Shown: piece after piece, positions 23,574-35,512 of the stretch
How the letters are laid out: each line of letters begins with the position of its first letter
Position numbering within the stretch: the stretch's first letter is position 1
Assembly: GCF_016808095.1 (NCBI RefSeq)
Contig: NC_068976.1
Coordinates: 8,589,001-8,653,000, forward strand
From: Vigna angularis
Lineage: Eukaryota; Streptophyta; Magnoliopsida; Fabales; Fabaceae
DNA length: 64,000 nt
Reading direction: 5' to 3'
Made by a program: the position numbers and the translations under genes
Notes under the pieces: model-generated
What the model saw: the letters and a program-made list of their open reading frames with translations, nothing else
Databases searched by the model: none
What the model was told of the DNA's origin: nothing

Positions 23574-26500
23574 CTGGAGCATACAAATTGTATGTACCAA
23601 GCTTGGAACAAATAAACTCAATCCGAGGACCCCTTAATGACTTGGTCAATACATCTGCGAGTTGATCGTTTGACCCAATAAACTCAGTACATATTTCTTT
23701 GGTCAACAACTTTTCACGAACAAAATGACAATCAATTTCTATATGTTTAGTCCTCTCGTGAAACACTGGATTTGATGCAATGTGGAGAGCAGCTTGATTG
23801 TCGCAATACATCTTCATAGTATGGATGTCACAAAATTTAACCTCTTGAAGGAATTGTTTCACCCATATAAGTTCACATGTTAGTGATGCCATTGCCCTAT
23901 ACTCGGCTTCCGCGGTTGATCGAGCTACTACATTCTGTTTCTTACTTTTCCATGAAATAATGTTTCCTCCCAGAAAAACACAATATCCTGTTGTAGACCG
24001 TCTATCAATAGGGGAACCTGCCCAATCTGCATCACAATACCCAGAGACATGAATGCTTCCTTTATCTTCATATAACAATCCTTGCTCGGGAGCCTTCTTT
24101 ACATACCTTAGAATGCGAATGAGAGCATTCCAATGGTCAATACATGGAGCCTGCATGAACTGACTAACCACTCCAACTGCAAAGGATAGATCTGGCCTTG
24201 TAATAGTGAGATAAATCAGTTTGCCAACCAGCCTCCTATACCTCTCTGGATCGGAGAATAATTCACCTTCTTCTGTCCTTAATTTCTGGTTTGGGTCCAT
24301 GGGACTGTCTACCGGTCTACAATCAATCATGCCTGTTTCTTGTAATATATCAAGAGCATACTTCCTTTGGGAGATTACAACTCCATCTTTTGATTGCGCT
24401 ACTTCAATGCCTAAGAAATATTTGAGACTTCCAAGATCCTTGGTTTGAAAATGTCTACACAAGTACTCTTTTAGTTGAGATATTCCAACAGCATCATTTC
24501 CTGTAATGACAATATCATCAACATATACTATTAAGTAAACACATTTCCCGAGAGAAGAATGACAATAAAAAACTGAATGGTCTGCTTCACTGCGTTTTAG
24601 CCCAAATTTTTGAACAATGGAGCTAAACTTTCCAAACCAAGCACGTGGGGATTGCTTGAGGCCATATAGAGATCGATGCAATTTGCATACCATACCAGAC
24701 TCCCCCTGAGCAACAAACCCTGGAGGTTGCTCCATATAAACTTCTTCCTCAAGATCACCATGTAGGAAGGCATTCTTGATATCCAATTGATGAAGTGGCC
24801 AGTGACGAATGGCTGCCATGGCAAAGAAGAGACGAATAGTAGTCATCTTGGCTACAGGAGAGAAAGTGTCACAATAATCAAGACCATAAACCTGAGTGTA
24901 ACCTTTTGCAACAAGCCGAGCTTTGAGCCGATCAATTTCACCATCAGGGCCAACTTTAACTGCATACACCCATCGACAACCAACCGCCTTTTTTCCTGGG
25001 GGAAGGGGCACCAGCTCCCAAGTATTACTGTGGTCAAGAGCCTGCATTTCTGCAATCATAGCTTGTCGCCATCCAGGATGATCAAGTGCTTCTTTCACAT
25101 TCTTGGGTATAACAACAGAGGACACTGAGGATAAAAGAGAAAAATAGGAGGGCGACAATCGATGATAGCTTAGAAAATTATAAATGGGATGAGGGTTCCG
25201 AGTGGAACGAGTACCTTTTCTGAGGGCAATAGGCCATGCTGAATCATTTGCACCAGGAGGCGTGGGAGGAGGTGACGAGGGAGAAGAATTTGAAGTAGGA
25301 GATTCACCATTGTCTTGGGGAGGTGGACTATCCATTGGGGCCCTGTGTGGGATGATCTCAGTATGTGGAGAAACAGGTGTAGAAAGATTGTGATCATGAC
25401 TGGGAATGACAGAGACAGTGGAGCTATTTGACTCAACCATTGGAATAGGAAGGACCTGCTGGAGGATAGAAACATCCTGAACAGATGGAGAGAAGTAAGG
25501 AGTCTGTTCAAAGAATGTGACATTGGCAGACATGTAATACTTCTTAGTTTCAGGAGAGTAACACCGATATCCTTTTTGAAGTCGAGAATAGCCTAAGAAG
25601 ACACATTTGAGAGCGCGAGCGGAGAGTTTGTCTAGACCTGGAGACATGTCATGAACAAAACATACACAGCCAAACACTTGGGGAGATGTATGAAAGAGAG
25701 GATCATTAGGAAACAAAATGGAGAAAGGGACTTTATTATCAAGAGAGGAGGAGGGCATCCTATTAATAAGATAACATGCAGTTAAGATGGCATCCCCCCA
25801 GTGATGGACAGGAATATGGGCACCAAGCAAAAGGGTACGAGCAGTTTCAACCAAGTGTCTATTTTTTCGTTCTGCTATACCATTTTGCTGTGGTGTATGA
25901 GGACAAGTAGACTGATGTAAGATACCATGGGAACTCAAGATGGCAGAAAAGGAGGATGAAAAATACTCTTTGGCATTATCACTTCTTAATATTTTGATTA
26001 CTTGACCAAATTGATTCTTGATTTCATTCAAAAAGGATGTAAAGATAGCTAACAATTCAGAACGATTTTTCATAAGATAAACCCAAGTACATCTTGAATA
26101 TTCATCAATAAAGGTAACAAAATATCTATAACCAAAGGAGGAGATACGACTAGGTCCCCATATATCAGAATGGATGATGGAAAAACTAGAATTACATATT
26201 GATTGAGACCTTTTAGGAAAGGAAGATCTAACATGTTTTCCTAATTGACATGACTCACATTCTAAGGTTTGGAGACCACTAAGTTCAGGACACATCTTTT
26301 TTAATTTGGACAAATGAGGATGGCCAAGTCGATCATGTAGCACTTTAGGATTAAGAGCAGCAACACAAGACACCCTTGGACGAGATCCAAAATGGTATAA
26401 TCCGCCAGCTTCATATCCTTCTCCAATCTGTCTCCCCGAACCACGCTCCTGTATAACAAAAGATTTATGATCAAAGGTTATTGAACAATTTAACATTTTA

Positions 26501-27678
26501 GTCAACTGGCTTAAGGAAATTAAATTAAAAGGACAATTAGGGACAAAAAGGACTGAGTTGAGATTGAGGGAGGGAGACAAAGAAACATGACCGACTCCTT
26601 TGGAAGAAGTTTTAGATCCATTTGCAAGGGTTATGAAATGAGGTTTTTCTCGAAAGGAAATAGATGAGAACAAAGAGGTATTACCAGAAATGTGATCAGA
26701 AGCACCTGAGTCAATTACCCATGAATTTTGACATTCCATAGATTGAGAAACGCAGGCTGTTGATGTATTGGGAGATTGAGATGGTTGTGCCAAGCTGTTA
26801 GACTTTAACCTTAAATACTCTTGATATTCATCCTCAGAAAACATAGAAGTAGAGGTTTCAGTTTTCAAAGTGGAAGTTTCAGTCTTCGAAATATTGGCGG
26901 TTTTGGAAGGGAAACCATGTAAGGAGTAGCAATTCTCTTGAGTATGACCCATCCTTTTACAATATGTGCATTGAGTACGTCCCCGACCTCCTCGTCCTCC
27001 TCCTCTAGTGCCACGTCCTCCTCTTCCTCGTGTGGCAACCATGACAGATGGTTCCACTAGTTCATGCGCTTCTTGAGTTTGAGATACCAGGACACGCAGA
27101 AGGCGAGTGGTCAATGTTTCCATAGAGGGGACCTCATGACTAGTTAGAAGTTGATCTCTGAGATGATCAAAATCGGGATGTAGGGCACGAAGGATCAACA
27201 CCATGTAGAATCTGTCTAGTTTCTTTTTTATATCCTCTAATGGATCTACTTCCAAAAACATCCTAAGTTCTTCGACAGCAGATTGGGCTTCAGTCATGAA
27301 GGACACCATATCATGGTCTGCCATTTTAAGAGATGCAAGTTTATTCGTAGTGTCATAGAGACGTTGAATATCGTTGGCATAAATGCTTTGGGCTTTCTTC
27401 CAAAAGGAGTGACAAGTTTTGAAAGCCCTCAAAGATACAAAAAGTTTGGGTTCCACTGATTGCCATAACAGGGCACACAACTGGAAATCTGCTTGTTTCC
27501 ACTGATCAGCTTTTTCAGTAGGCACATGGCTTCCATCTCGCTCAAGGTGGTCATAATGCCCTTGGCCAAGGAACCACATTTCAACGGCAGCAGACCATGA
27601 TAGATAATTTTTTCCATTTAGCTTCTCGGAGGTAATTGATGGACTTCCAGAGAAGGAAAGAGTACTGCCAGACGCCAT
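23569..27678 (-). CDS. Copia gag-pol polyprotein, intact
   Basis: 1369 aa, one frame, no frameshift between gag and pol, as usual for Copia. Gag core at about 15-210 (NGKNYLSWSAAVEMWF). An Arg/Gly-rich patch at 216-234 is followed by a perfect CCHC knuckle (C237, C240, H245, C250). Protease DSGA is at 323-326. The integrase zinc-binding motif is H448, H453, C474, C477; the catalytic core is D505, D567 and E603, an exact D-35-E spacing. A Pro/Ser-rich linker spans about 770-815. Reverse transcriptase spans about 880-1120 with YVDD at 1052-1055. RNase H lies near 1210-1330 (D1216, ADW, AEAEY, YCDNQAA). The ATG at 27678 lies 259 bp downstream of the primer site and is the first in frame. All key residues are present, unlike the decayed copy at 9802-13790. 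Confidence 0.97.
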   Translation of the reverse strand: MASGSTLSFSGSPSITSEKLNGKNYLSWSAAVEMWFLGQGHYDHLERDGSHVPTEKADQWKQADFQLCALLWQSVEPKLFVSLRAFKTCHSFWKKAQSIYANDIQRLYDTTNKLASLKMADHDMVSFMTEAQSAVEELRMFLEVDPLEDIKKKLDRFYMVLILRALHPDFDHLRDQLLTSHEVPSMETLTTRLLRVLVSQTQEAHELVEPSVMVATRGRGGRGTRGGGRGGRGRTQCTYCKRMGHTQENCYSLHGFPSKTANISKTETSTLKTETSTSMFSEDEYQEYLRLKSNSLAQPSQSPNTSTACVSQSMECQNSWVIDSGASDHISGNTSLFSSISFREKPHFITLANGSKTSSKGVGHVSLSPSLNLNSVLFVPNCPFNLISLSQLTKMLNCSITFDHKSFVIQERGSGRQIGEGYEAGGLYHFGSRPRVSCVAALNPKVLHDRLGHPHLSKLKKMCPELSGLQTLECESCQLGKHVRSSFPKRSQSICNSSFSIIHSDIWGPSRISSFGYRYFVTFIDEYSRCTWVYLMKNRSELLAIFTSFLNEIKNQFGQVIKILRSDNAKEYFSSSFSAILSSHGILHQSTCPHTPQQNGIAERKNRHLVETARTLLLGAHIPVHHWGDAILTACYLINRMPSSSLDNKVPFSILFPNDPLFHTSPQVFGCVCFVHDMSPGLDKLSARALKCVFLGYSRLQKGYRCYSPETKKYYMSANVTFFEQTPYFSPSVQDVSILQQVLPIPMVESNSSTVSVIPSHDHNLSTPVSPHTEIIPHRAPMDSPPPQDNGESPTSNSSPSSPPPTPPGANDSAWPIALRKGTRSTRNPHPIYNFLSYHRLSPSYFSLLSSVSSVVIPKNVKEALDHPGWRQAMIAEMQALDHSNTWELVPLPPGKKAVGCRWVYAVKVGPDGEIDRLKARLVAKGYTQVYGLDYCDTFSPVAKMTTIRLFFAMAAIRHWPLHQLDIKNAFLHGDLEEEVYMEQPPGFVAQGESGMVCKLHRSLYGLKQSPRAWFGKFSSIVQKFGLKRSEADHSVFYCHSSLGKCVYLIVYVDDIVITGNDAVGISQLKEYLCRHFQTKDLGSLKYFLGIEVAQSKDGVVISQRKYALDILQETGMIDCRPVDSPMDPNQKLRTEEGELFSDPERYRRLVGKLIYLTITRPDLSFAVGVVSQFMQAPCIDHWNALIRILRYVKKAPEQGLLYEDKGSIHVSGYCDADWAGSPIDRRSTTGYCVFLGGNIISWKSKKQNVVARSTAEAEYRAMASLTCELIWVKQFLQEVKFCDIHTMKMYCDNQAALHIASNPVFHERTKHIEIDCHFVREKLLTKEICTEFIGSNDQLADVLTKSLRGPRIEFICSKLGTYNLYAPA

Positions 27679-27937
27679 TTCTGAAGAAGACGAATAGTAC
27701 TAACGAAGAACAAGAAAACCCTAAGGGTTTAGACGAAGGAAACTTTGACAGTGATGGACGACGGTGGCCGGCAATGGCGGGCGGTGGCCGGCGGTGACGG
27801 TGGCCGGACGGTGGCCGGCGACGGCCGACGGTGGCCGACGGTTGACGGTGGTCGGCGGCGGGCAGCGGCGGGCGACAAAGAACTGTGGCGCCGGACAAAT
27901 ATATATTACGAGACAGAAACCAGAGCGGGATCGACCC
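27679..27937 (-). other. GC-rich 5' leader of the young Copia, with GGTGGCCGG-type repeats
   Basis: The untranslated leader between primer site and ATG contains, at about 27755-27870, many short imperfect repeats of GGTGGCCGG/GGCGACGG (plus strand) that contrast with the AT-rich flanks. It has no coding motifs. It may fold strongly in the RNA; that is inference. Confidence 0.7.
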
Positions 27938-27949
27938 GCTCTGATACCA
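27938..27949 (-). promoter_or_regulatory. Primer-binding site (initiator Met tRNA)
   Basis: Sense TGGTATCAGAGC immediately follows the 5' LTR, a perfect match to the standard plant Copia primer site. Confidence 0.92.
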
Positions 27950-28174
27950 ACTTAAGATTGAAACTGTAAAATAATTCTAGAGGGCTTGATTGATCCCTCT
28001 CACAATCTTCTATTTATAAGAATAAATTGATACACAAATACATGATAAATAGGGTAACCCTAGACACAATATAATCATGATAAATAGGGTAATCCTAGAC
28101 ATAATATAATCATGATAAATAGGGTAACCCTTGACACACTATAATGATGATAAAATAGGATAAATATCCTAACA
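27950..28174 (-). repeat. 5' LTR of the young Copia
   Basis: Same 225-bp sequence as 23337-23561 by eye. Upstream of gag in sense. Confidence 0.95.
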
Positions 28175-28179
28175 CACAT

Positions 28180-31100
28180 AAATAGGGTAAGAAATCACAT
28201 AAAACCATTACATATACATCAATACATAAGAACCAGTCCAATAAGAACCACTAAACAACGCAAAAATCACCTTAAAATCATTCATACAAAAGTAGCGCTC
28301 AACCCAAGAAACTAGTGCTCAGCCTTACAGCCACTGGAAAGTGGCGCTCAGTCCCAGAAACCCGACGCTCATCCCCAGCGACATTGGAAAGGGGCGTTCA
28401 TGGGGCGCTCGAGGGGTGCTTAGCACCATATCAATTGAGTGAACTTTGTTTTCATGGACTTTGATGCACTTGACTTGTCCTAGTGATCAAATTGATTCCT
28501 TACACCCTAGAATTGATATATTTAGAATTAAAATAAAATACTCATTTAATTATTAAACCCGAAATTAGGTGCATTAAGTTCATTTGACAACTCCCAAAAA
28601 TGCCTAAACTCAAAACAACACTTTCTAACTGAAATTTCTGCAAACTAAGAGTCTTAATAAGTCATAATTGACTCAATAACATATCCCAACACCTTAAATT
28701 CATTACAACCTCTATATTTTAGATCTTCACTACTTAAAACCTCCAAGTTGAACTTAAAACATCATACAGTAACAACATACATACTCCATACTAGATTTCA
28801 TGTAATTCAACCTCTAGACAAGTCTTATATAACCTAAGAAATGACCATGAACTTTTGATTTTTCTCATTTAACCCTTATCTCAAAATCTCAATTGTCCAA
28901 ACCCCAAAAATGGACTTAAACTCTTCTAAAACCACCACATTGACACTTCTTTGCTTATCACATTTTCATCAACCCAAGGCGTTAACAAGGTTTAATTGAC
29001 ATGAATTCAGACATAATATTTCAAATTTCTGACTCCTACCATTTTGTTAAAAACTTGCCCATCAAAATCCACATTTTAATTACAAAGCCCCCAACTTTGA
29101 TGACTCTTCAACTCTTAAACATTCCAACCAAGTTAATTCATCAACACAACATCATAACATACAATTCATTATCACAACATTCATTATCACAACAGTATCA
29201 AAAATTACACCTCACCAAAAATTAATCATCAATTAATGAAATATACTTACTTAAACGAAATAATAGTAACATAAATATTCAGATTATGATTTAATCAAAT
29301 TATTATTATACATGCAAGCACCAAAATTTTACAATAAACATAATTTAAAGATAAACAACTAGTTTCCCTTACCTTACATTGAAGTTACGAAACTTTAAGA
29401 ATGAACACATTTTGCTCCGCACAATGATCTCTAGAAACACCTACGAATTACTAAATTATGGTAGAAAAGAGTTCTTAGGACCACAAATTGACAAATGACC
29501 AAAAAATGAACCCCAATGATATATGCATGAGATTTCCTAAGCATGATCATAAACCAAAACAAAAGAAAAAGGAGATAGAAACTTACTTACTCCAAACGAA
29601 AAACTAATTGGATAGAAAAAAAGATTACTCAGTTGTGATCTCATAAAAACTTTATGATCGTTAAACAAATTATCAAGAAGAAAGACTTCTTAAAGAGAAT
29701 GGAGATAAAACTAAGAAGAATAGTTTTAGAAAGATAATTTGCATTTTAAATAATGAGACGAATTTAAAAAATTCTATTTATATTAACGAATTATTTTAAT
29801 TTTAAAATACCCTATCTTATTATTTTAAAATATTTATTAGCTTTAGTACTCTATCTTAGATCCTTACACTAAGTATTTCTTGAAAAAATATGGAAAAAAT
29901 TAAGTAGAGAACCTATTTTCTAGAACCTATTTTCTTAGTTTTGTTCATTATCGATATGCTTGTTGGCTTATTATGTCATCATATACATAATAAATTGATT
30001 TTATTATATTAACTTAGACTTAAAAATACACTTTCATGTATTAGAGTTTCTTAAGGAATATTTTAGAGAAATTTGTTTGGGTGATATAATATCGGACGTT
30101 CTGAAATTCTCTCTATCCCACATAATTTAAATAAATTACTAAAAAATAAACACATTGTAAATAATCCAAACTAAAAGGACTAATAGTAACTTCGGTTTAC
30201 TATATCAATTAAAATAAAAATACATATTCTTAATTAGTAGTAACATCTTTGTATTTTAAACAAACTAAAAAATATTAGCTTGTAATAAGTCTTTACTGAA
30301 CCATTTTCAACAAATATCTTCAGGATTTTTCCCCCACCAACATATTTTTGTTAAAGGAAACAAGGTAATAATAATATGAATCAGAACGTTTGATTTGTGT
30401 TACATGCAGAAAAAGACCATTTACAGCGGCCACAAATTATTACGTTACCATTTTTTTATTTTGGGATATTGTCCTTTACAAGGTGTTATAGACATTTTTC
30501 CGAGAAAAACTGTAAGTATTCTAGATTTTAACAATTTAATAATACAAACATGCACTTCATTGAATTTAAGATTAGTGGGATATATTTTTAATTAAATGTC
30601 AACCGTCGAGTACATAACCTCTCATAAGAATTCATGTTTCAGAGGTAAATCAATCCTTATCAGCATCATGAAATGACAATATCTGACAGGCTTCTAATTA
30701 AGACTGTATACACATTTAAAGCATGACGCAAAGTGTTTTCTTTTGCCCTGTCCTCAATCCACTGAGTCAAATTAAGGTAATGTTCCAATTGTTCTTTTCT
30801 AATTATAATTTGACTCTAATATGCAATGACCATGAATAATTAGTTGTTAATTTGCTAACAAGATACGTTGGGTCATGGCTATGAATTTACTGCTTTGCCA
30901 TATCTGAACACTCGGTTGCAGATTAAACAAATATATGATGTTGCATACAACTTTTACGTCGAAGAAGATGGTAGCTTAATAACTGCTACGCGTTTGTCGA
31001 CGAAAAATGTCCCCTTGAAGCACAGCGTTGATCATGTTAAAACATCAAAAGCGTTATATATACAAACAGTATTCATATGCAGGTGCACTATGAACTATGC

Positions 31101-31290
31101 CCAGATGATTGCTCAAACCAAATAACATGGAGATCTTTAAACATGAGGTAAATTCTTGAGAAGAAAAATAATTTAATCTTGATATACATCCTATAATAAA
31201 GTTATTTTGTTACACGTAATGAATTTAATTGCCCTTGAAATCCAGATCATACCAAGAAGTGGAAGGTGAAAGCCCCCTTAAACATGTAAA
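28180..31290. other. Intergenic, with a short GGCGCTCA-type repeat field
   Basis: About 28285-28425 carries several copies of GCGCTCA/GCGTTCA spaced about 20-30 bases, typical of older legume LTR sequence. The rest is AT-rich without a recognisable gene. The right end should hold the 3' UTR of the Rab gene. Confidence 0.45.
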
Positions 31291-34200
31291 TCATGAGCAG
31301 CAGCCACCACTTGTAGCATCAGAATTTTGTGCTTTCTGCTTGAAGATGTTCTTTTTCCCACCAGATGAGCCCTCAGCCAAAAGACTTGGTGTCTCCAAAA
31401 TCTGCAGATAAACATGAAAACTCAAATTTGAAGCATTTCTTTCATTTTTATGAGGGTGTTGACTTGTAATTTATACAAATAAATAGAAGTAACAACACCC
31501 TAAATTCTATTGACAAAAAGTTTCCAAAAAGTAAATCTTGCAATCTATGTCAATAAGAAATAGTACTTTGTGAACAAAAATAGATGGGACATACAAAAGT
31601 TTGGGCATTTTGTCAGTTGTTTTGTATTTTATTTTCTATTGTTTCTTTTGGTTCCAGTTATCTCAGACAACTAAGATTTCCCTTCCCATAGGGCCAGGAT
31701 TTGTTTTATTTTGGAGATTTATATCCCATATAACAGGCATACTGGCTGCAGCATATGGGTAATTTTTGTTGCATTAATAAACTTAAGAATCTTTAATTGT
31801 GATAGAAAATATTTTCAACCATATAATAGGTTTCACTTCTCTTTTCAACCATTCCCACAGCTTGTATCCTAATAACAAGAGGCTAATTCTGTTCATCGTA
31901 ACAAAGTTTCCTAAGTTACTATTCATTTCATTGCTTGAAGTTAAGTTGTTCCAAAAATATTTTATGAGAAGGCATCACCAAAGAACACAAGAATAGCAAT
32001 AATAACCATTTCAAATTTTTTGTGTCCCCTTGCTTGCTGTTTCCTTGATTTGAGGATTTTGGAAGAGTTGCATTATATGTGTACCTTCATTACAAGCTCA
32101 TCAAAACATTGTGCAACATTGACTCTTGTTTTTGCACTGCACTCAGTAAATAGACATCCATATTCCCTTGCAAAGTTTATCCCTTCAGTTTTGCTGACAA
32201 CCCTTTCACTTTCCTGAAATAAGAGAGCCTATTAGGACGAGGATTACTTTCTTCCATGCCAACTTTGAATGACAGTTCACATGAGCAGCATTTGCAACTC
32301 AGTATTAATGAATCAAGAATGACCCTCAATTTCTTAGAACTAAGAGTAACACAAAAGTTCACTAACAACACACCTTATCAACTTTGTTTCCTACAAGCAT
32401 CTTGATGCAATCTTGATTGGTTGAGTAAAGGTCAATTTCTTTAGCCCATATATCAGATAGATTCGTAAAAGTTTCCCGCCTTGTGACATCATATACTGTA
32501 CACAAACAACCAAGAATCGTTGAATAGACTTATAATATAAACTGCAGAAGAATATGATTCTATGCTTAAACAATTTAAACAGTCACATCATATTTGGAAA
32601 CAAAACACGTCCAACATCTATAAATAATCTATGGAATATGTCCAACATTCTCGTTGCAGTTGTATTTAGTTTACGATATATTCAATCTGAAGCAAATTTC
32701 CTGCAAGTCAAGGTCATATCGCTGACAGAAACTTAACCATGACATCTCACCATACCAAGTGCTGGAAGGCTCCTCACTAAGGGAACGTACCACGGTGTAA
32801 CCTTACCACTGGACAGCTCTTCACATATAATAATAAACTTGCAAAATCATTTGACAAAATGTGTTTTATGCACAACAATAAATTCAGCATTTAATGACAC
32901 CATACACATGCAAGGTCATCATCAAAGGAAAACAATGACAACATACATGTCATCAATGAATCCATTTTAATCACCAGTTTGTTAAATTTATACAGTATAT
33001 ATTCATAATTGATAAAATTGAAATATGTGCAAACTATACAGAGCCATGTTGTATGATTTACAGTTGAACAAGATACCAAAAATTAAACAAATAAGAAATG
33101 AAGTGTACAGCATATGCATTGGATAGCAAAAAAAAAATATTGCGAAGTACAGAGAAAATCATGAAACATACCCAAAATTATTCCTTGAGCTCCTCTATAA
33201 TATGAACTAGTAAGTGTTCTAAACCTTTCCTGCCCCGCTGCACAAAGAGAAAATACAAAGTATTGCAATTAAGTTATTCAAATGAAGGATGACATGACTT
33301 CTTTAAAGGATAAGGTAAACAAATTTGCATTCTTTAAAGGATAAGTTAAACAAATTTGCAACAAATGCAGAATTCAGTATATCAGATGCTTCTGATCTCT
33401 GTATATACTGCACAAAATAGGCAGCGCATTTCGTGTTCTCTTAAATATACATTGTATATATGCTGAATATCAACAAAATATATTTGAGATATAATTCTAT
33501 GATATACTATACTAATCAATTAGCAACATCAATATCATTGAGAAGATGCATTCCAGTATGCTGACTTTAAACAATGTTACAGAACTTTCCCAATTCTGTT
33601 TAAAGCTGAGCGCTAAGATTTTTAATCTTGATCTCCAAATCCAGGTTGCATCCTAATATATGTTAATGAACCAACAGTGAGATATTCAAAAATAAATTTC
33701 AAAAATTTCATTTCAATTGTGATGGAAAATGTTATAACTAAAGATCAAAACATGAGAGCTCCATAGCTTCACGCTCACTTAGCAGTATGAGTTCATAGCA
33801 ATGGTAAAAGTTATTTGCCTTAAGCCCCAACTACTATAGAATTTGAAAGTATACAACAAAAGCAAACAACACAGAATAAAAGGGATTTGGCCTATCAAGA
33901 AATTATAATTGAAAATTGAAAATACCTGTGTCCCAAATAGCAAGTTTTAATTTTTTTCCTCCAATTGTAACATACTTAACTTTGAAATCTACACCTGCAA
34001 CACGATTATAAGAAGAATCAATGCATATTTGACCGAGTAGAAAATATAACTTTCTCATAAATAATTGCACGAATCTCTACAATTATGTAACAAACCACAT
34101 GGATATAAACTTTCGTAATGGGGTTATCATGACTGATGCAGACAAACACTCAATATTTCTTTTAACCAAAATAAAATATTAGAAACAATAGAATGTTACT

Positions 34201-35512
34201 TAACACAACATTGAAGCCAGTATTCTCCAATCCTGATTTATATTTGATCCTCTATAACAGATACTACTAGATCCAGTAAACAATCAAGTGTATGAAGCCT
34301 GATCTGACTGGCCATAACCTGTCAATCATGTAGACTAGGTACTGACTTGTGTATTAGGAGTCAAAATATATACAAGTTAGCGTTGTAAATGAGCTAATCT
34401 AGTAATAAATTATTTGAGCTTATTTCATTAATTGCTCAAACAAGCTTGTTTGTTTTACCAACCAAATAATCTTAAGCATATGGCTAAGATTTAGGCTTAC
34501 TTATACAAATGACTCATGCTCAAGCATCATCGGTTTGACATTAAAAGCTCGTGTGAGGGATAGAGTGTGTATACATGTTTATCTCAAATAAGAAACGAGA
34601 TATATTTAGCAAATTGTAATCCACTTATATATGAACAAGCTAAAAGTTGCTTATTTTTAAACAAGTCGCTGCCAAGAAAAACTTTGACTCATTTAAACAA
34701 ATGAGTCAGTCAGAGTCATACGTTTTTGCAAGCCAAACTTGGACTTTCAAGTGCTCGGCTTGGGTTCACTCATTTACACCCTTAATATTGGGAGTGGTGA
34801 CTTCAACCCTGTCCAGTAACTTGGACTACAATGCCACTGAACCATACAATTAAGTTCACAAGAACACATGACTAATTAAAATGAGTACCAAGATCTCAAT
34901 GAGCTCTTCGAGGATGAAACGTTAATAAAATAAAAGTAACCCCTATAAGTCTAGATGAATTAGAAAGACATCACCAACCAACCACATCCAATTCCATCGA
35001 TAATTATATTACCACATCACTTAAAAGAAGAAAAATGCTAGCAACACTCTTTGGGGTGGAAATTGATTACAAATCATAAAAAATTTCAAATCAGGACAGA
35101 GGATATAGATGAGAAGTGAGAACCATCCAAAATTTATAATTTCAAGAGTGCTTCAAAGGAGTGTTAGAGATTGTATTGTAAGTTTGTAACATTTCTACGC
35201 ATCACAAATCCACCAGGTAACTAACACTTCAGACCTTCAACTACAAATTCTACCCCTTATAATTTCTTCTAACACCGATCATCAGAGAGAAGCTCTTGAA
35301 CTAAAATTTACAAAAATAGATAACAAAAGCAGGGTGGGAGAATTATATATATATTTTAAATGTTACCAACCGATGGTGGGAGAAAGATCCTCGAAATTAT
35401 CGGAGGTGAAGCTCAAAAGCAGGGTGCTTTTGCCAACGCCGGAATCCCCAATCAAGAGAAGCTTGAACAAGTAATCGAATTCGGGTTGAGTCGAGGAAGA
35501 CGAAGCATCCAT
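31291..35512 (-). CDS. Rab small GTPase, RABC (Rab18-like) type
   Basis: Membrane-traffic GTPase that cycles between GDP and GTP and is anchored by prenylation. I traced six exons (plus coordinates): 35371-35512, 33926-33994, 33172-33237, 32374-32495, 32085-32213 and 31291-31401. They total 639 bp, 212 aa, all GT-AG with consistent phases. Motifs: P loop GDSGVGKST (22-30), switch I threonine in SPTIG (44-48), DTAGQE (69-74), NKVD (129-132) and ECSAK (157-161). The effector-region sequence [10 protein letters not shown], then YRGAQGIIL and [16 protein letters not shown], is characteristic of plant RABC/Rab18. The tail [14 protein letters not shown] ends with C210-C211 for geranylgeranylation. 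Every catalytic motif is present, including the Q73 needed for hydrolysis. The subgroup rests on recalled family sequences. Confidence 0.95.

Larger units (their letters stand above)
23337..28174 (-). mobile_element. Complete, young Ty1/copia LTR retrotransposon
   Basis: 4838 bp with two 225-bp LTRs (23337-23561 and 27950-28174) that I read as identical. They are flanked by a perfect 5-bp target duplication CACAT (23332-23336 and 28175-28179). In sense the LTR begins TGTTAGG and ends CTTAAGT, so it lacks the usual CA end. A perfect initiator-Met primer site TGGTATCAGAGC abuts the 5' LTR. The polypurine tract CTTGAGGGGGAG abuts the 3' LTR and overlaps the stop codon. One uninterrupted 1369-codon gag-pol frame fills most of the interior. 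Identical LTRs, intact signals and an intact frame point to a recent insertion and a potentially autonomous copy. Confidence 0.97.

Noticed and set aside
27581..27969. Frames over the GC-rich Copia leader
   Set aside because: Simple-repeat translation within an untranslated leader, with no domain.
30868..31125. An 85-codon plus-strand frame (GHGYEFTALPYLNTRL, then DVAYNFYVEEDGS) downstream of the Rab gene
   Set aside because: It looks mildly protein-like but I recognise no family, there are no convincing splice sites joining it to other exons, and a single short frame in AT-rich DNA is expected by chance.
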